The notes under the pieces were generated by a model. It was given only the letters and a program-made list of their open reading frames with translations. It was not told the DNA's origin and did no database searches. Shown piece after piece: positions 8,743-17,332 of a stretch of DNA of 43,878 nt. Made by a program: the position numbers and the translations under genes. The stretch comes from Chlamydiota bacterium (lineage in GTDB: Bacteria > Chlamydiota > Chlamydiia > Chlamydiales > Parachlamydiaceae): NCBI GenBank assembly GCA_013288825.1, contig JABDBC010000014.1, positions 1 to 43,878 of the forward strand, written 5' to 3'. How positions within the stretch are numbered: position 1 is the stretch's first letter; each line of letters begins with the position of its first letter.

Positions 8743-9261
8743 ATGTCAATGGAAAATGCTAAGTCAAACCTTAAGGAATTCGGCAAGGAGCTGAACCTGG
8801 AAGGGCTTGAGTTTGACGAAAACAACACGTGTATCCTAGGTATTGACGATGAATTTTCGTTACATATCACCTACGAACCAAATTCAAAACGCTTGTATCT
8901 CTACTCTCCTCTTCTAGATGGGTTGCCACGTGATGATAAAACTCGTCTTCGCCTCTACGAACGCCTCCTCGAAGGCTCTCTCCTCGGCGGCCAAATGGCT
9001 GGCGGCGGCGCTGGAGTTGCTGTTAAAGAAGAATTGATCTTGATCCACTGCACTCTAGATATGGAGCACGCAGTATCTTCTGCTCTTCGCGCTTTTGCTC
9101 CACTCTATGTTGAAACCGTAGAAAAATGGCGCAAAATTTGCCGTGATATCTGTGAAGGAAGAGAAGAGACCTCGAAGCCAGCTGAAGCACCTCCAATGAT
9201 GAAAGGCGCCACTGGTCAGCCTGGACGCCAAGGTCAGGGCCAAGGCTACATCAAGATTTAA
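8743..9261 (+). CDS. slc1: CesT-family type III secretion chaperone (Slc1-like)
   Basis: A 172-residue acidic protein of the CesT/SycE fold: an N-terminal amphipathic helix (NLKEFGKELNLEGLEFDEN), strands around ILGIDDEFSLHITYEP, then a dimerisation helix and LLEGSLLGGQMAGGGAGV. Such chaperones bind the chaperone-binding region of effectors in the cytoplasm and bring them to the type III apparatus. The long C-terminal tail is rich in Gly, Gln and Pro, typical of chlamydial Slc1 (CT043). Location beside glgX supports the assignment. A strong ribosome site, TTAGGAGGT, ends seven bases before the ATG. An inverted repeat follows directly and may terminate the transcript. Confidence 0.88.
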   Translation: MSMENAKSNLKEFGKELNLEGLEFDENNTCILGIDDEFSLHITYEPNSKRLYLYSPLLDGLPRDDKTRLRLYERLLEGSLLGGQMAGGGAGVAVKEELILIHCTLDMEHAVSSALRAFAPLYVETVEKWRKICRDICEGREETSKPAEAPPMMKGATGQPGRQGQGQGYIKI

Positions 9262-9288
9262 TGTAAAGAGAAGGCACGCACCAGTTTT

Positions 9289-9424
9289 CGTGCCCGTGCC
9301 CGTGTGCGTGCCCGTACCCGAATATTATTCTTTATTCTTTACCTTTTCTATCTTCACAGACGTATGAAAAAATTAAGAAAGAGAAGAACATTCGGGCACG
9401 GGCACGCACACGGACTCGGGCACG
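9289..9424. repeat. Inverted repeat, family A (copy 1)
   Basis: The left arm 9289-9323 consists of CGTGCCCG-type units and the right arm 9390-9424 is its near-exact complement. The loop is about 66 bases and is itself partly self-complementary (TTCTTTATTCTTT against AAGAAAGAGAAGAA). A second copy of the same family is at 40344-40463. It lies between the convergent ends of the chaperone gene and the CNNM-like gene, so it could terminate both transcripts. Confidence 0.85.
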
Positions 9425-9448
9425 GAGGTATTCTTAGCAGCCTTCTTA

Positions 9449-10687
9449 TTACATGCGTGGGGTGGTGACGGCAACGCTCTTTACGTCTGTCAGCGTCGTC
9501 TCTTTAACCGTAAATTCAAACGGAAATATAAACACTTTTTCCCCTAATTCTGGATGATGCCCTAACGTTTTTCTTAACAACTCAGCCAATGTTATATTCC
9601 CTTCCTTGCTAATCACAACATCAAACTGTTCATTGAACTCCGAAACCAACATATCCCCAGGAAATGTTCGATCAATAATCATTGAGGGTAATTGACTTCG
9701 GCTTTCAATTATCTTCCCAAAAATCTCCTCGGTTAAACCCTCCAAGGAAATAATTCCAATGGCATGTCCTTGATTATTCAACACAATGGCGAGTTGTTTA
9801 TTATTTCTTCGAAACTCTTGCAAAATCTGAATTACTTTTGTGTTTTGAGTAATAAACCAGGGCGCCGCTGCCTGATCTCGTACTCGACTTGTATCTGGCG
9901 ACCTCACAAAACTCCGTGGATGGGCAACCCCCACAATATGCATGATGTCTTTATGATAAATTAATACAACCTGAACGTCTGAAGTCGTAAGCAGCTTTCT
10001 TAATTGAGCTACTGTAGCATTTGAGGGAAGTGATGGAAGGCTTTGTATCGGCTGCATAACCTGCTTTGCATCTTTATTTCGCAAACTAAAGATATTCCGA
10101 GAAATCGTACTCACCTCTTCCCCCTCACCTTCTGGAAGACGATCCTCTTCTTGAGCATCCAAGATCCTTTGCAAATCATCCTGATTCAAAACTACATGCT
10201 CGTGCGCTGCACCCCTTCCAGAGATCACGTCAGCCAGTTTCGAGACCCATCCAATTGTCCAGAGAATAGGCGTCAACATCTTCGCAGTAAAATAAAGCAA
10301 TGGCGCCCCCACCAACGCAACGGTCTCAGCAAAGCGTCGAGCTGCAAACATGGGAGCGAGCTCGCCAAAAAGAAGAACAAAAGCCACTTGAACGAGCGAG
10401 GCTAAATCGGGATTCCATCCCAAGGCAAGGTAGGACTGTCTTGCGCATTCGGAACCAATAAACATCGCTGTGTTCACACATATCAACGTTGTTCCAAAGA
10501 GTCGTTCAGGATACCGCAGGAGATCGCTCAGCCATTGTGCCCGTTTCATTCCCTTGCTCACATAGTACTGCAAACGGATTTTATTAAACGAAACACAAGC
10601 CATCTCCTGCATAGAGAAAAAAGCTAGAATGATCGTTGAGATTACATTTATTACAAACCATCCTAAAGCTGCTTCATATGAGATCAT
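9449..10687 (-). CDS. CNNM/CorC-like membrane protein with CBS domains (second of pair)
   Basis: A 412-residue protein of the DUF21-CBS-CorC_HlyC type. Four hydrophobic segments occupy roughly residues 5-150 (VINVISTIILAFFSMQEMAC at the start). A CBS pair spans about 200-330 (QPIQSLPSLPSN, then HAIGIISLEGLTEEIFGKI), and a CorC-type domain of about 75 residues closes the protein. It follows its paralog by eight bases and is probably co-transcribed. In Chlamydia the corresponding pair is annotated as TlyC-like (CT256/CT257, from memory). The family is linked to magnesium or cobalt transport; the haemolysin name is historical. The usual FSGSE motif is replaced by FSMQE, so the ion-binding site may be altered. 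Confidence 0.85.
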   Translation of the reverse strand: MISYEAALGWFVINVISTIILAFFSMQEMACVSFNKIRLQYYVSKGMKRAQWLSDLLRYPERLFGTTLICVNTAMFIGSECARQSYLALGWNPDLASLVQVAFVLLFGELAPMFAARRFAETVALVGAPLLYFTAKMLTPILWTIGWVSKLADVISGRGAAHEHVVLNQDDLQRILDAQEEDRLPEGEGEEVSTISRNIFSLRNKDAKQVMQPIQSLPSLPSNATVAQLRKLLTTSDVQVVLIYHKDIMHIVGVAHPRSFVRSPDTSRVRDQAAAPWFITQNTKVIQILQEFRRNNKQLAIVLNNQGHAIGIISLEGLTEEIFGKIIESRSQLPSMIIDRTFPGDMLVSEFNEQFDVVISKEGNITLAELLRKTLGHHPELGEKVFIFPFEFTVKETTLTDVKSVAVTTPRM

Positions 10688-10695
10688 ACAATTCC

Positions 10696-11934
10696 TTACT
10701 TAGACAGTTTGCGAATGTAAAGACGGCGCACACGACTTGGTGTCGAAGCTAGTACCTGAAATAAAAACCCTTCTAACTCATACCGGCTTCCATTTTTTGG
10801 AATTTCCCCGAGCCTTTCTGTTACCCATCCTCCAATCGTCACCATCCCTCCAGGGCTGTCCAGATTTGTATCAAAAAGTTCATTAAACTCAGAAATTTCC
10901 AATTTACCGCTCGCAATAATCTCGTTGTTGCCTGCAGGAGAATACAGCTTGCGTTCATCGCGCAAATCAGCAATTTCCCCTACAACAACTTCAATGAGAT
11001 CTTCTCTAGTAATTAAGCCAGAAGTAGATCCATACTCATCTACGACTAAAGCAATCCTCTGCCGTTGCTCATCAAAACGACGCAACAGAACGCGTGCAGG
11101 AATATATTCAGGAACATAAAAGGGCTTTTCCAAAAAACGAAGCAATTCCTTTGGATGAGTAAACGAATCGCGATGCAGTAAAAACTGCTTTGCATCTATG
11201 ATCCCTAAAACTTTATCCAATCCTTGATCGCACACGGGAAGGCGAGTACATTTTTGATCGATAAATAAATAGGTGAGCTTAGTGAGGGGTTGCTGAATGT
11301 CATAGAAAAGGATATCTTCGCGCGGCCTCATCAGCTCTTTAACCAGAGCTTCTTGTAAGTGTAAATAACCCAAAATGAGCTCCCCTTCATCCGCATCAAA
11401 AACTCCGACCTCTTTCGATGTTTTCAAGAGGTGTTGAATTTCTTCGCGGGATACTGGCGGTTCCGGCTTTAGAAAGAAAAACATCGCACGGGATAATGGG
11501 GTTGTGATTGCTACGGCAAGCTGTCTAATGGGTTTGAGGATCTTTGTGAAAAAGGTGATGGAAGGGGCAATAATATATGAGAAGGAGGTGTTATGCTGTA
11601 GGGCCAGATATTTTGGCAAAATCTCACCAAAAATAAGTGTGAGCAACAAAGGAACACCAACTTTTAGCAGCCAACTGGAGAGGTCTCCAAATATATTTGC
11701 AGCAGCATTTTGCAACAAAATATTTACAAGAGTATTCAACATGAATACAGTGACTAACAAATCCCTTGGATGCAGCAACAGAGAGGCTATAAGCCTTTTT
11801 CGTGGATCTATGTCGTTTTGATATACCTTAATCCGAGTGGCAGGTAGGGAAAACAAAGCCGCTTCGGAGCCCGAAAAATAAGCCGAAAGAAGGAGGAGAA
11901 TGCCCATCGCGAGAATGAGCTGTGGTAAATCCAT
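10696..11934 (-). CDS. CNNM/CorC-like membrane protein with CBS domains (first of pair)
   Basis: A 412-residue paralog of the downstream gene, with equal length. The N-terminal transmembrane domain has the canonical AYFSGSEAALFSLPATRI motif of DUF21/CNNM proteins. Then comes a CBS pair (MRPREDILFYDIQQPL; VVDEYGSTSGLITREDLIEV) and a CorC/HlyC domain with ISEFNELFDTNLDSPGG. It is an inner-membrane protein, probably involved in divalent cation efflux or homeostasis. It starts three bases after the small FtsB-like gene, so the three genes look like one operon. This copy keeps the family motifs more faithfully than the downstream copy. Confidence 0.88.
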   Translation of the reverse strand: MDLPQLILAMGILLLLSAYFSGSEAALFSLPATRIKVYQNDIDPRKRLIASLLLHPRDLLVTVFMLNTLVNILLQNAAANIFGDLSSWLLKVGVPLLLTLIFGEILPKYLALQHNTSFSYIIAPSITFFTKILKPIRQLAVAITTPLSRAMFFFLKPEPPVSREEIQHLLKTSKEVGVFDADEGELILGYLHLQEALVKELMRPREDILFYDIQQPLTKLTYLFIDQKCTRLPVCDQGLDKVLGIIDAKQFLLHRDSFTHPKELLRFLEKPFYVPEYIPARVLLRRFDEQRQRIALVVDEYGSTSGLITREDLIEVVVGEIADLRDERKLYSPAGNNEIIASGKLEISEFNELFDTNLDSPGGMVTIGGWVTERLGEIPKNGSRYELEGFLFQVLASTPSRVRRLYIRKLSK

Positions 11935-11937
11935 AAG

Positions 11938-12237
11938 CTATTTAAAAAATACCTTTATTTTGCCTTCAGGAGTAAGTCCAAGGGTTTGCATGAGGATAAG
12001 TTCAATCCATGCTGGATCGCTTTCGCTATTGATTTGAAGTAGGAGTGCTGCATGCAGTTGTGTGGCTTGGATTTTCTCTTGGAGCAACAGATCACGTTTA
12101 AGAGCAAGTTTTGTATATTCTATTTGGTGTTTTTTCATGGCTTGTTCGAAACACATGAAACAGAGGAGTGCAAACAAGAGGACGCCCCAGGAATGAAGGA
12201 ACACTCTTTCTAAGCTTTTAAATAGTGTTGATACCAT
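11938..12237 (-). CDS. Small membrane protein resembling FtsB/DivIC
   Basis: A 99-residue protein beginning at the ATG at 12237. The open frame runs further upstream to 12468, but that extension is translated from an inverted repeat and is not credible. It has a short cytoplasmic N-terminus, one membrane segment (WGVLLFALLCFMCF), a coiled-coil-prone region (IEYTKLALKRDLLLQEKI) and a C-terminal block DPAWIELILMQTLGLTPEGK. The last block follows the pattern of FtsB/DivIC proteins (short acidic turn, LGL, pro/gly, final beta strand). No strong ribosome site is visible. It heads the operon with the two CNNM-like genes. Assignment to the divisome is an inference from fold pattern only. Confidence 0.55.
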   Translation of the reverse strand: MVSTLFKSLERVFLHSWGVLLFALLCFMCFEQAMKKHQIEYTKLALKRDLLLQEKIQATQLHAALLLQINSESDPAWIELILMQTLGLTPEGKIKVFFK

Positions 12238-12360
12238 AATACGATTTTCAAGAAAGAGAGGATTTTGTGCTATGCTTTTCTCACTGCTGAGACAGTTTGG
12301 AAGGAGCACAGAGCTGGATTGGGGTCTGGTTTGTGATTTGTAATTTGGGCAGAAACAGAG

Positions 12361-12502
12361 TTTTAATGTAAACCTTGCCCAAATTGCAAATCGCATGCCT
12401 GAACCCAATTCCCCATCAAGGCTTTGCACAAACCTGCAAAGACTTGTGAATGAATTGGGTTCAAGCATGCGATTTGCAATTTGGGCAAACTTTATATTAA
12501 AA
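12361..12502. repeat. Long inverted repeat
   Basis: Left arm 12361-12411 and right arm 12452-12502 are complementary over about 51 bases with few mismatches (both contain CGCATGC next to TTGCAAT-type sequence). The loop is 40 bases. A third, partial copy of the arm end lies at about 12328-12352. It sits between the DUF29 gene and the FtsB-like gene on the reverse strand. Confidence 0.8.
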
Positions 12503-12510
12503 CAGATCCA

Positions 12511-13017
12511 TCAGCAATATTTTTTCTCTAGATCTGGAAATATCTCTTTTAAGGTCCATGGACATTTTTCTGGAAATATATTTTCATCCAATTCTGTTTC
12601 ATTGGCAGCTTCTAGTCTTGCAGAAAAATATGCATCATCAACAATGTCTTTGAGTTTAGCCTTTAAGCTAGGATTTTCTGACAAGGTTTTTTGAACTTTA
12701 TGACTTGCGACTTTGATGGAGCGATCCCAGGATCCTGTTTGTTTTGTTTTCTGGTATTTTACCTTTAACATGTGCATCAAAAGTACTTCCAAATAGCTAA
12801 TCAGCCTTTGTTTTTCTCGTTTGCTCAAGTCCGCGATCTCCTCTATCAGATTGCCCATATCCAACTTTTCGAACTCCCCTCTTTTCAGATATTTTGCTTG
12901 ATTATTCGCCCAATTGGAAAAATCTTTTTCATACTCCAACTCTTTTCTCACAGATGCTGGAGCAACAATAGAATGTCTTTTAGGATTGACTTTTACTGTT
13001 TTTTTTACCGTTTTCAT
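12511..13017 (-). CDS. DUF29 family protein
   Basis: A 168-residue helical protein. The start at 13017 (MKTVKKTVKV) is preferred over 13080 because GAGGT lies seven bases upstream and because the longer frame runs into an inverted repeat. The body carries the DUF29 pattern: YEKDFSNWANNQAKYLKRG, then LDMGNLIEEIADLSKREKQR and LLMHMLKVKY, W-containing segments later. DUF29 proteins are common in cyanobacteria and sporadic elsewhere; function unknown. The basic N-terminal tail of about 25 residues precedes the domain. Inverted repeats flank it on both sides, so it could be a recent arrival, but nothing in composition proves this. Confidence 0.8.
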   Translation of the reverse strand: MKTVKKTVKVNPKRHSIVAPASVRKELEYEKDFSNWANNQAKYLKRGEFEKLDMGNLIEEIADLSKREKQRLISYLEVLLMHMLKVKYQKTKQTGSWDRSIKVASHKVQKTLSENPSLKAKLKDIVDDAYFSARLEAANETELDENIFPEKCPWTLKEIFPDLEKKYC

Positions 13018-13038
13018 AGTGACCTCACACATTCCACA

Positions 13039-13287
13039 CTGTGATTCGGAGTAGGTACGTCCTAACTCCTGTCGCCGCATTCGCGGCTCGATAGATTGAT
13101 CGGATCTACCCCATGCTGACGCATGGGGCTACATGCTGCCACCGCTTCGCGGTTGTTTCGGTCGTCGCAAAACCGCGAATGCGGTGATAGCATGTAGCCC
13201 CATGCGTCAGCGTGGGGTAGAACCAATAAACAAACCAAGCCGCGAATGCGGCGACAGGAGTTAGGATGTACCTACTCCGAATCACAG
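13039..13287. repeat. Large compound palindrome upstream of DUF29 gene
   Basis: Outer arms 13039-13089 and 13240-13287 are complementary almost without mismatch (both hold CTGTGATTCGGAGTAGGTAC or its complement). Inner arms about 13106-13152 and 13171-13220 form a second hairpin containing CCCCATGCTGACGCATGGGG. The structure begins only 22 bases upstream of the DUF29 start, so it may lie in the 5' leader. No ORF in it is credible. Confidence 0.85.
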
Positions 13288-13336
13288 TTCCACATGATAT
13301 ACTTGACGTTTATTTTATACAACGTAGCTGTACGAT

Positions 13337-13384
13337 CATTTTATCCTTGCTTGATTTCTAGAATTTTAGGATAGTCCAGATTAA
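13337..13384. repeat. 48-base repeat R1, downstream copy
   Basis: The stretch ATTTTATCCTTGCTTGATTT and the following 28 bases, including TTTTAGGATAGTCCAGATT, are identical or nearly so to 17262-17308 and similar to 22831-22878. The other two copies lie in front of the two F-box genes; this one lies just behind the first of them. Confidence 0.8.
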
Positions 13385-13415
13385 CACACTCCATGATACC
13401 TGCCTTCAAGGCATT

Positions 13416-16400
13416 TCATGAGCCGCTTTCATACAAAAAACTGTTTTTAGGATCGTTTAGATATGTCTTGGCCTCTTCTTCGACAAAACTCCTGATTAAA
13501 CCCGCACACGCCTCTGCTGAGAGCATATAGAAAGCTTTCCTTCCCTCTTGATACAATGTTTTGGGGTCCGTTGGAATTGGAGCTTTCAAAATTTTAGGAA
13601 AAAGAATTTTGTAATAATCTCGTTCTAAATATAAGAAACGATTGCGCATCTCTTCGCTTAGTTCTTTTGGAGCCCTTAAAATGGACTCTGCAATCGACTC
13701 TAAAGTATATTTAAAAATGGCAAGTTTCATAAAGGGGACAGTTTGTTCAGGAATCTCATTCAGGTTAAGGATAAGGTCTAAAAGGTAAGATTCCATAAAT
13801 TCAGGAGTGGTGGGTGTGATTAAAGATTTAATATGTAGAATGGTGTTCTTTGTAGCTGCAGGTAATCTATGAAATTTATTTCTTTCAAAATGATATGCTA
13901 AGGAAAGAAGTAGGTTGTCATGGTTTTTTGCATCAATGAAGCTAATAGAAATTTGCGGCCAGCTACAATCCATAAAAACTTGGAATCTTGCATCTATTTT
14001 CATCCTGAAAGACTTTGAAGGTAGATTACCCGGAGTTTGTAGTTTTGGAACAAAGAGTTCTCCCGTTTCGCAATTCCAGATTTTATAAGCTGATGCATCA
14101 TCAAAGAACACATGATTGCCATTACACTTTATTATTTTGATAGGACCAGTCTCCGATCCTCTATGCGTTCTAGTTGGAAGTAAGGGTTCTTCTGGAGAGA
14201 TCGGACGCTTGTAGAGATCAATCAAACAATGCAATTTAGGATCAAAAGTAATTTTCCAAACTTTTATTTCGCCACCGCAAGTGAGAATGACATGATTTTG
14301 ATTTGTTATTTTAATGCTCGAAGGCTTTAGTGGACCGACATTTAACCGATAGCATTTCCAGCCCTTATGAGCAAGGGAAGGTGGTATTAGTATTAAAGCA
14401 GGGATGTCAATATCCTCACTCTCTACAACCAATAAGCCATTTTTCAGTACTTTTATTGCTTTAATGGGCTTAGTTCCGTTCGTGTAGAATGCTGCAAACT
14501 CATTTTCAAGATTTAAACAATGAATCTCGCCTGTATCAGTTCCCATAAAAAGATTTAATACTGAAGTTGCAGAACGATCAATTTTGAAGCACCGTTGTCT
14601 AGCTAGGACTGGAGAGATGATTTCCTGCAAATGGGTGCAGGTCTTTAGATCCCATACTCGAATCGTATTAGCGATATCCTGCGTGATTATAGTTTCATTG
14701 GGTCCTAGGATAAAATGAACAACATTAATAGGGTGTCGAAGAAAACCGATAATACTTTTATCATTTTTCATTACAACAATTTGAGTGCTATCACTTTCAA
14801 GAAGCAACAATAAATGCAATTCACCAGTTATTAGAATAGGTTTGAAATTTTGAATCCGTTCTAAGTACAATGCTTGCACAACAGTTTTATCATGTAAATT
14901 ATAACAAAGAAGATTTGAACTTGGAGGACCAACACCATCTTTGATGATGGCAAACTTAGAAGAGGGATCGTATTTAAAAATTTCTGCGCTAGAAAACTTA
15001 ATGTACTTTCCATATTCAAGTGGTATAGATCGTAAGTGATAATAGTAGTGATGTGCCCTTCGAAATTTTTCTCGCCAACTTAACTCTGTAAGGGCACATT
15101 CTTTAGTGTCAGATTCAAAGGGGATGGAGCTATTTCCAAAATCTCTTCGAAAAAAAAACTTCATGGTATCTTCTTTTGAAGATAGGAGTCTCCAGTTTTT
15201 GCTGATATATCCATATCGAAATACATCTCTGCCAGGAAGAAAAGAGAAAATACTATCCAGAAGGACAGTAGGAAGTAAATTAAATGGATCAGGCCTGGTG
15301 TGAGGGGTAGAGGATGAAGCAGCAGAATCCAAAGAGCATTGTATTGCCACTGGAAAACTCGCCTCTTTTTTTTCTTCCTCTTTCCTAAATCCCCAGTTTT
15401 TTATAAACAATTCAAGGTGCTCAACACATATTTTTATTTTGCTGTCTTGCTCGCTTCTTAAATCAGGCCATCTGCCTTCTGGGGGAGAAATTTGTTTTCT
15501 CAACTTTTCAGGAAGTTTTTCCCAACGTTTAGAAATTGATGATAGAAGCCTGGGAATCTTACTTTTTAGATCTTTAGCGATACGAATCAATTGGACATGA
15601 TAGATAGCAATACTTATACCTATTTTCCCGTTTGGAGGCATACTTAGCCTATGCTCTAACTGTAGTAATACATCCCGATCCAGTTTTAAGAATTCAGATG
15701 CAGTTAGCCTCCAAATTGAAAAGAGAGAGTGTGCAATGCGAGGCTTATAAGTTTTATCTCCAACATGATCTAAGAAATTTCTGATCCCTCCCATTGTAAC
15801 TTTACCTAACATATCCAGAAGCTGATCTTCTTCGGTCATAGTATAATCGACTAGAGTGAGCTCACCCCCGGGATATGCACTAATGAAAAAATTTCCATTA
15901 TATCCGATTGGTCTCCGTACAGCAATATATGTCTGCGGCCATAAAATTTCTCCATTTACTACATTGATGCATGTCGTGCTCTTAAGAGTAGAAGCAAAGA
16001 TGATATGATCAAAGGTATGGGAGATGCTTACGATGCGGCTATCTTGATGGTCAGAGAAGGGTTTAATCCTTATGCTACTGAGAGGAGTGTCTTTATCCTG
16101 CAGATAATTTTTATTACAATCCCAAATATTAATTGTCCCATCTCCATGACCAATACAGAGACGATTATTGGGGGTGATGTGGTAGGCTGAAGCCCTATTC
16201 GGCGGAGGTGTAAGATCGGAAAATTTAAATATAAAATCGTCAAGCAGACGATTAAATTCTACTATCGCTATCGTCATCTGATCTTCGCTAGCACTAAAGA
16301 CCATTTCGTCACTTATCATAAGGGTGTGAACGGGTTTGCGATGAAACTCTCTGAATTGCTGAAGGTTGTTCTCTAATAGTGCTATTGTGCGAATTAGCTT

Positions 16401-17243
16401 TGAAGTACAAATCATTCGATCTCTTCTTTCTCTTAAAAAGATCACCCTATCTCTCACAGGACTAATCTTTTCAAAAAAAGATTCTGCATCAAGAACATAT
16501 TCACGCGTCATTTCACCAGAGATTACATTCCAAAACCGTATACGTCCTTCTGCAGTTATTGATGCGAATGAAGTTGGATCGATTTCGTTTACTCTTTCAG
16601 AAGGGTGAAAGTCGGCAAATTCATAGATCTTTGCTCCAGAGAGAACGTCATAAAGAAAAAGTGTACGCAAGGAAACAGAATTGATGAGGACTTTATTGCC
16701 CCGATCGATGGGTTGCACCACCGTTATTTGAGTTTCTTCTATTCCTCCTTTGGAGATATCAATTTCTAATTCGCGACCTATGCCCTGAGAGATAATCTTC
16801 ACTTTGTGAGAAGTTGTAACAAAAAAGATCCGCGAGGAAAAGGGGCAAAAGTACCTCAACTCCATATCAGGCTTCAATTTTATGCCGATTTTAGTAACGA
16901 CACACCCATTTTTAGAGAAGTTATAGAAGATTCTCACTAATTTCCTGTAAGAAGCATAATAAGTGTCGTCAATATGATTTAGGGATGGATTAAATTGGCA
17001 GGGGAAATCTCGCGACAGCAAGTATTTATAAATTCTTTCGTTTGTTGCAACATGACGGAAAGCATGGGATACTGCTCCATATTTAAAAATTTCCCCGCTG
17101 GAAGCAAATGGCAGTACAGCCAGAAAAATGAAATAAGCCTTCCTTTCTCTTTCTAATCTTTCAGGATCGGCGTGGGGCATCGGGGCTGTTGTTGTGCGAG
17201 CATCCACGATGTATCTTTTATGAATTACTGATCCAACTGACAT
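13416..17243 (-). CDS. Giant F-box/beta-propeller protein (paralog 1)
   Basis: A 1275-residue protein without signal peptide or membrane segment. Two halves repeat one plan. Half 1: F-box-like helix bundle (about 37-80, VLPFASSGEIFKYGAVSHAF), WD40-like propeller (about 115-475, with GRIRFWNV and GTINIWDCN blades), helical linker (500-620). Half 2: a clearer F-box (about 653-700, FNLLPTVLLDSIFSFLPGRD), a propeller (about 735-1110, with TIRVWDLKTC) and a helical tail. F-box proteins hand substrates to eukaryotic SCF ubiquitin ligases through Skp1, so a secreted host-directed effector is the likely role. AGAGGAA precedes the start at 17243. Function is inferred. Confidence 0.75.
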   Translation of the reverse strand: MSVGSVIHKRYIVDARTTTAPMPHADPERLERERKAYFIFLAVLPFASSGEIFKYGAVSHAFRHVATNERIYKYLLSRDFPCQFNPSLNHIDDTYYASYRKLVRIFYNFSKNGCVVTKIGIKLKPDMELRYFCPFSSRIFFVTTSHKVKIISQGIGRELEIDISKGGIEETQITVVQPIDRGNKVLINSVSLRTLFLYDVLSGAKIYEFADFHPSERVNEIDPTSFASITAEGRIRFWNVISGEMTREYVLDAESFFEKISPVRDRVIFLRERRDRMICTSKLIRTIALLENNLQQFREFHRKPVHTLMISDEMVFSASEDQMTIAIVEFNRLLDDFIFKFSDLTPPPNRASAYHITPNNRLCIGHGDGTINIWDCNKNYLQDKDTPLSSIRIKPFSDHQDSRIVSISHTFDHIIFASTLKSTTCINVVNGEILWPQTYIAVRRPIGYNGNFFISAYPGGELTLVDYTMTEEDQLLDMLGKVTMGGIRNFLDHVGDKTYKPRIAHSLFSIWRLTASEFLKLDRDVLLQLEHRLSMPPNGKIGISIAIYHVQLIRIAKDLKSKIPRLLSSISKRWEKLPEKLRKQISPPEGRWPDLRSEQDSKIKICVEHLELFIKNWGFRKEEEKKEASFPVAIQCSLDSAASSSTPHTRPDPFNLLPTVLLDSIFSFLPGRDVFRYGYISKNWRLLSSKEDTMKFFFRRDFGNSSIPFESDTKECALTELSWREKFRRAHHYYYHLRSIPLEYGKYIKFSSAEIFKYDPSSKFAIIKDGVGPPSSNLLCYNLHDKTVVQALYLERIQNFKPILITGELHLLLLLESDSTQIVVMKNDKSIIGFLRHPINVVHFILGPNETIITQDIANTIRVWDLKTCTHLQEIISPVLARQRCFKIDRSATSVLNLFMGTDTGEIHCLNLENEFAAFYTNGTKPIKAIKVLKNGLLVVESEDIDIPALILIPPSLAHKGWKCYRLNVGPLKPSSIKITNQNHVILTCGGEIKVWKITFDPKLHCLIDLYKRPISPEEPLLPTRTHRGSETGPIKIIKCNGNHVFFDDASAYKIWNCETGELFVPKLQTPGNLPSKSFRMKIDARFQVFMDCSWPQISISFIDAKNHDNLLLSLAYHFERNKFHRLPAATKNTILHIKSLITPTTPEFMESYLLDLILNLNEIPEQTVPFMKLAIFKYTLESIAESILRAPKELSEEMRNRFLYLERDYYKILFPKILKAPIPTDPKTLYQEGRKAFYMLSAEACAGLIRSFVEEEAKTYLNDPKNSFLYESGS

Positions 17244-17261
17244 AAAATTCCTCTGGTATTC

Positions 17262-17314
17262 ATTTTATCCTTGCTTGATTTCTAGAATTTTAGGATAGTC
17301 CAGATTTAATACAA
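17262..17314 (-). promoter_or_regulatory. Repeat R1 with candidate promoter of F-box gene 1
   Basis: This copy of repeat R1 lies directly upstream of the F-box gene. On the reverse strand it contains TTGTAT (17314-17309), a 16-base spacer and TAAAAT (17292-17287), a fair sigma-70-type promoter. The same pair with the same spacing is kept in front of the second F-box gene (22884-22857). Conservation may simply reflect a common duplication. Confidence 0.5.
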
Positions 17315-17332
17315 ACAAAATAGGCTTCCATT

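Noticed and set aside
9289-9424. CRISPR-like short repeats in the CGTGCCCG element
   Set aside because: The units are contiguous, vary in length and lack spacers; the structure is an inverted repeat.
12238-12468. N-terminal extension of the FtsB-like protein
   Set aside because: Codons come from the inverted repeat at 12361-12502 and have no family match; a start at 12237 begins right before the membrane segment.
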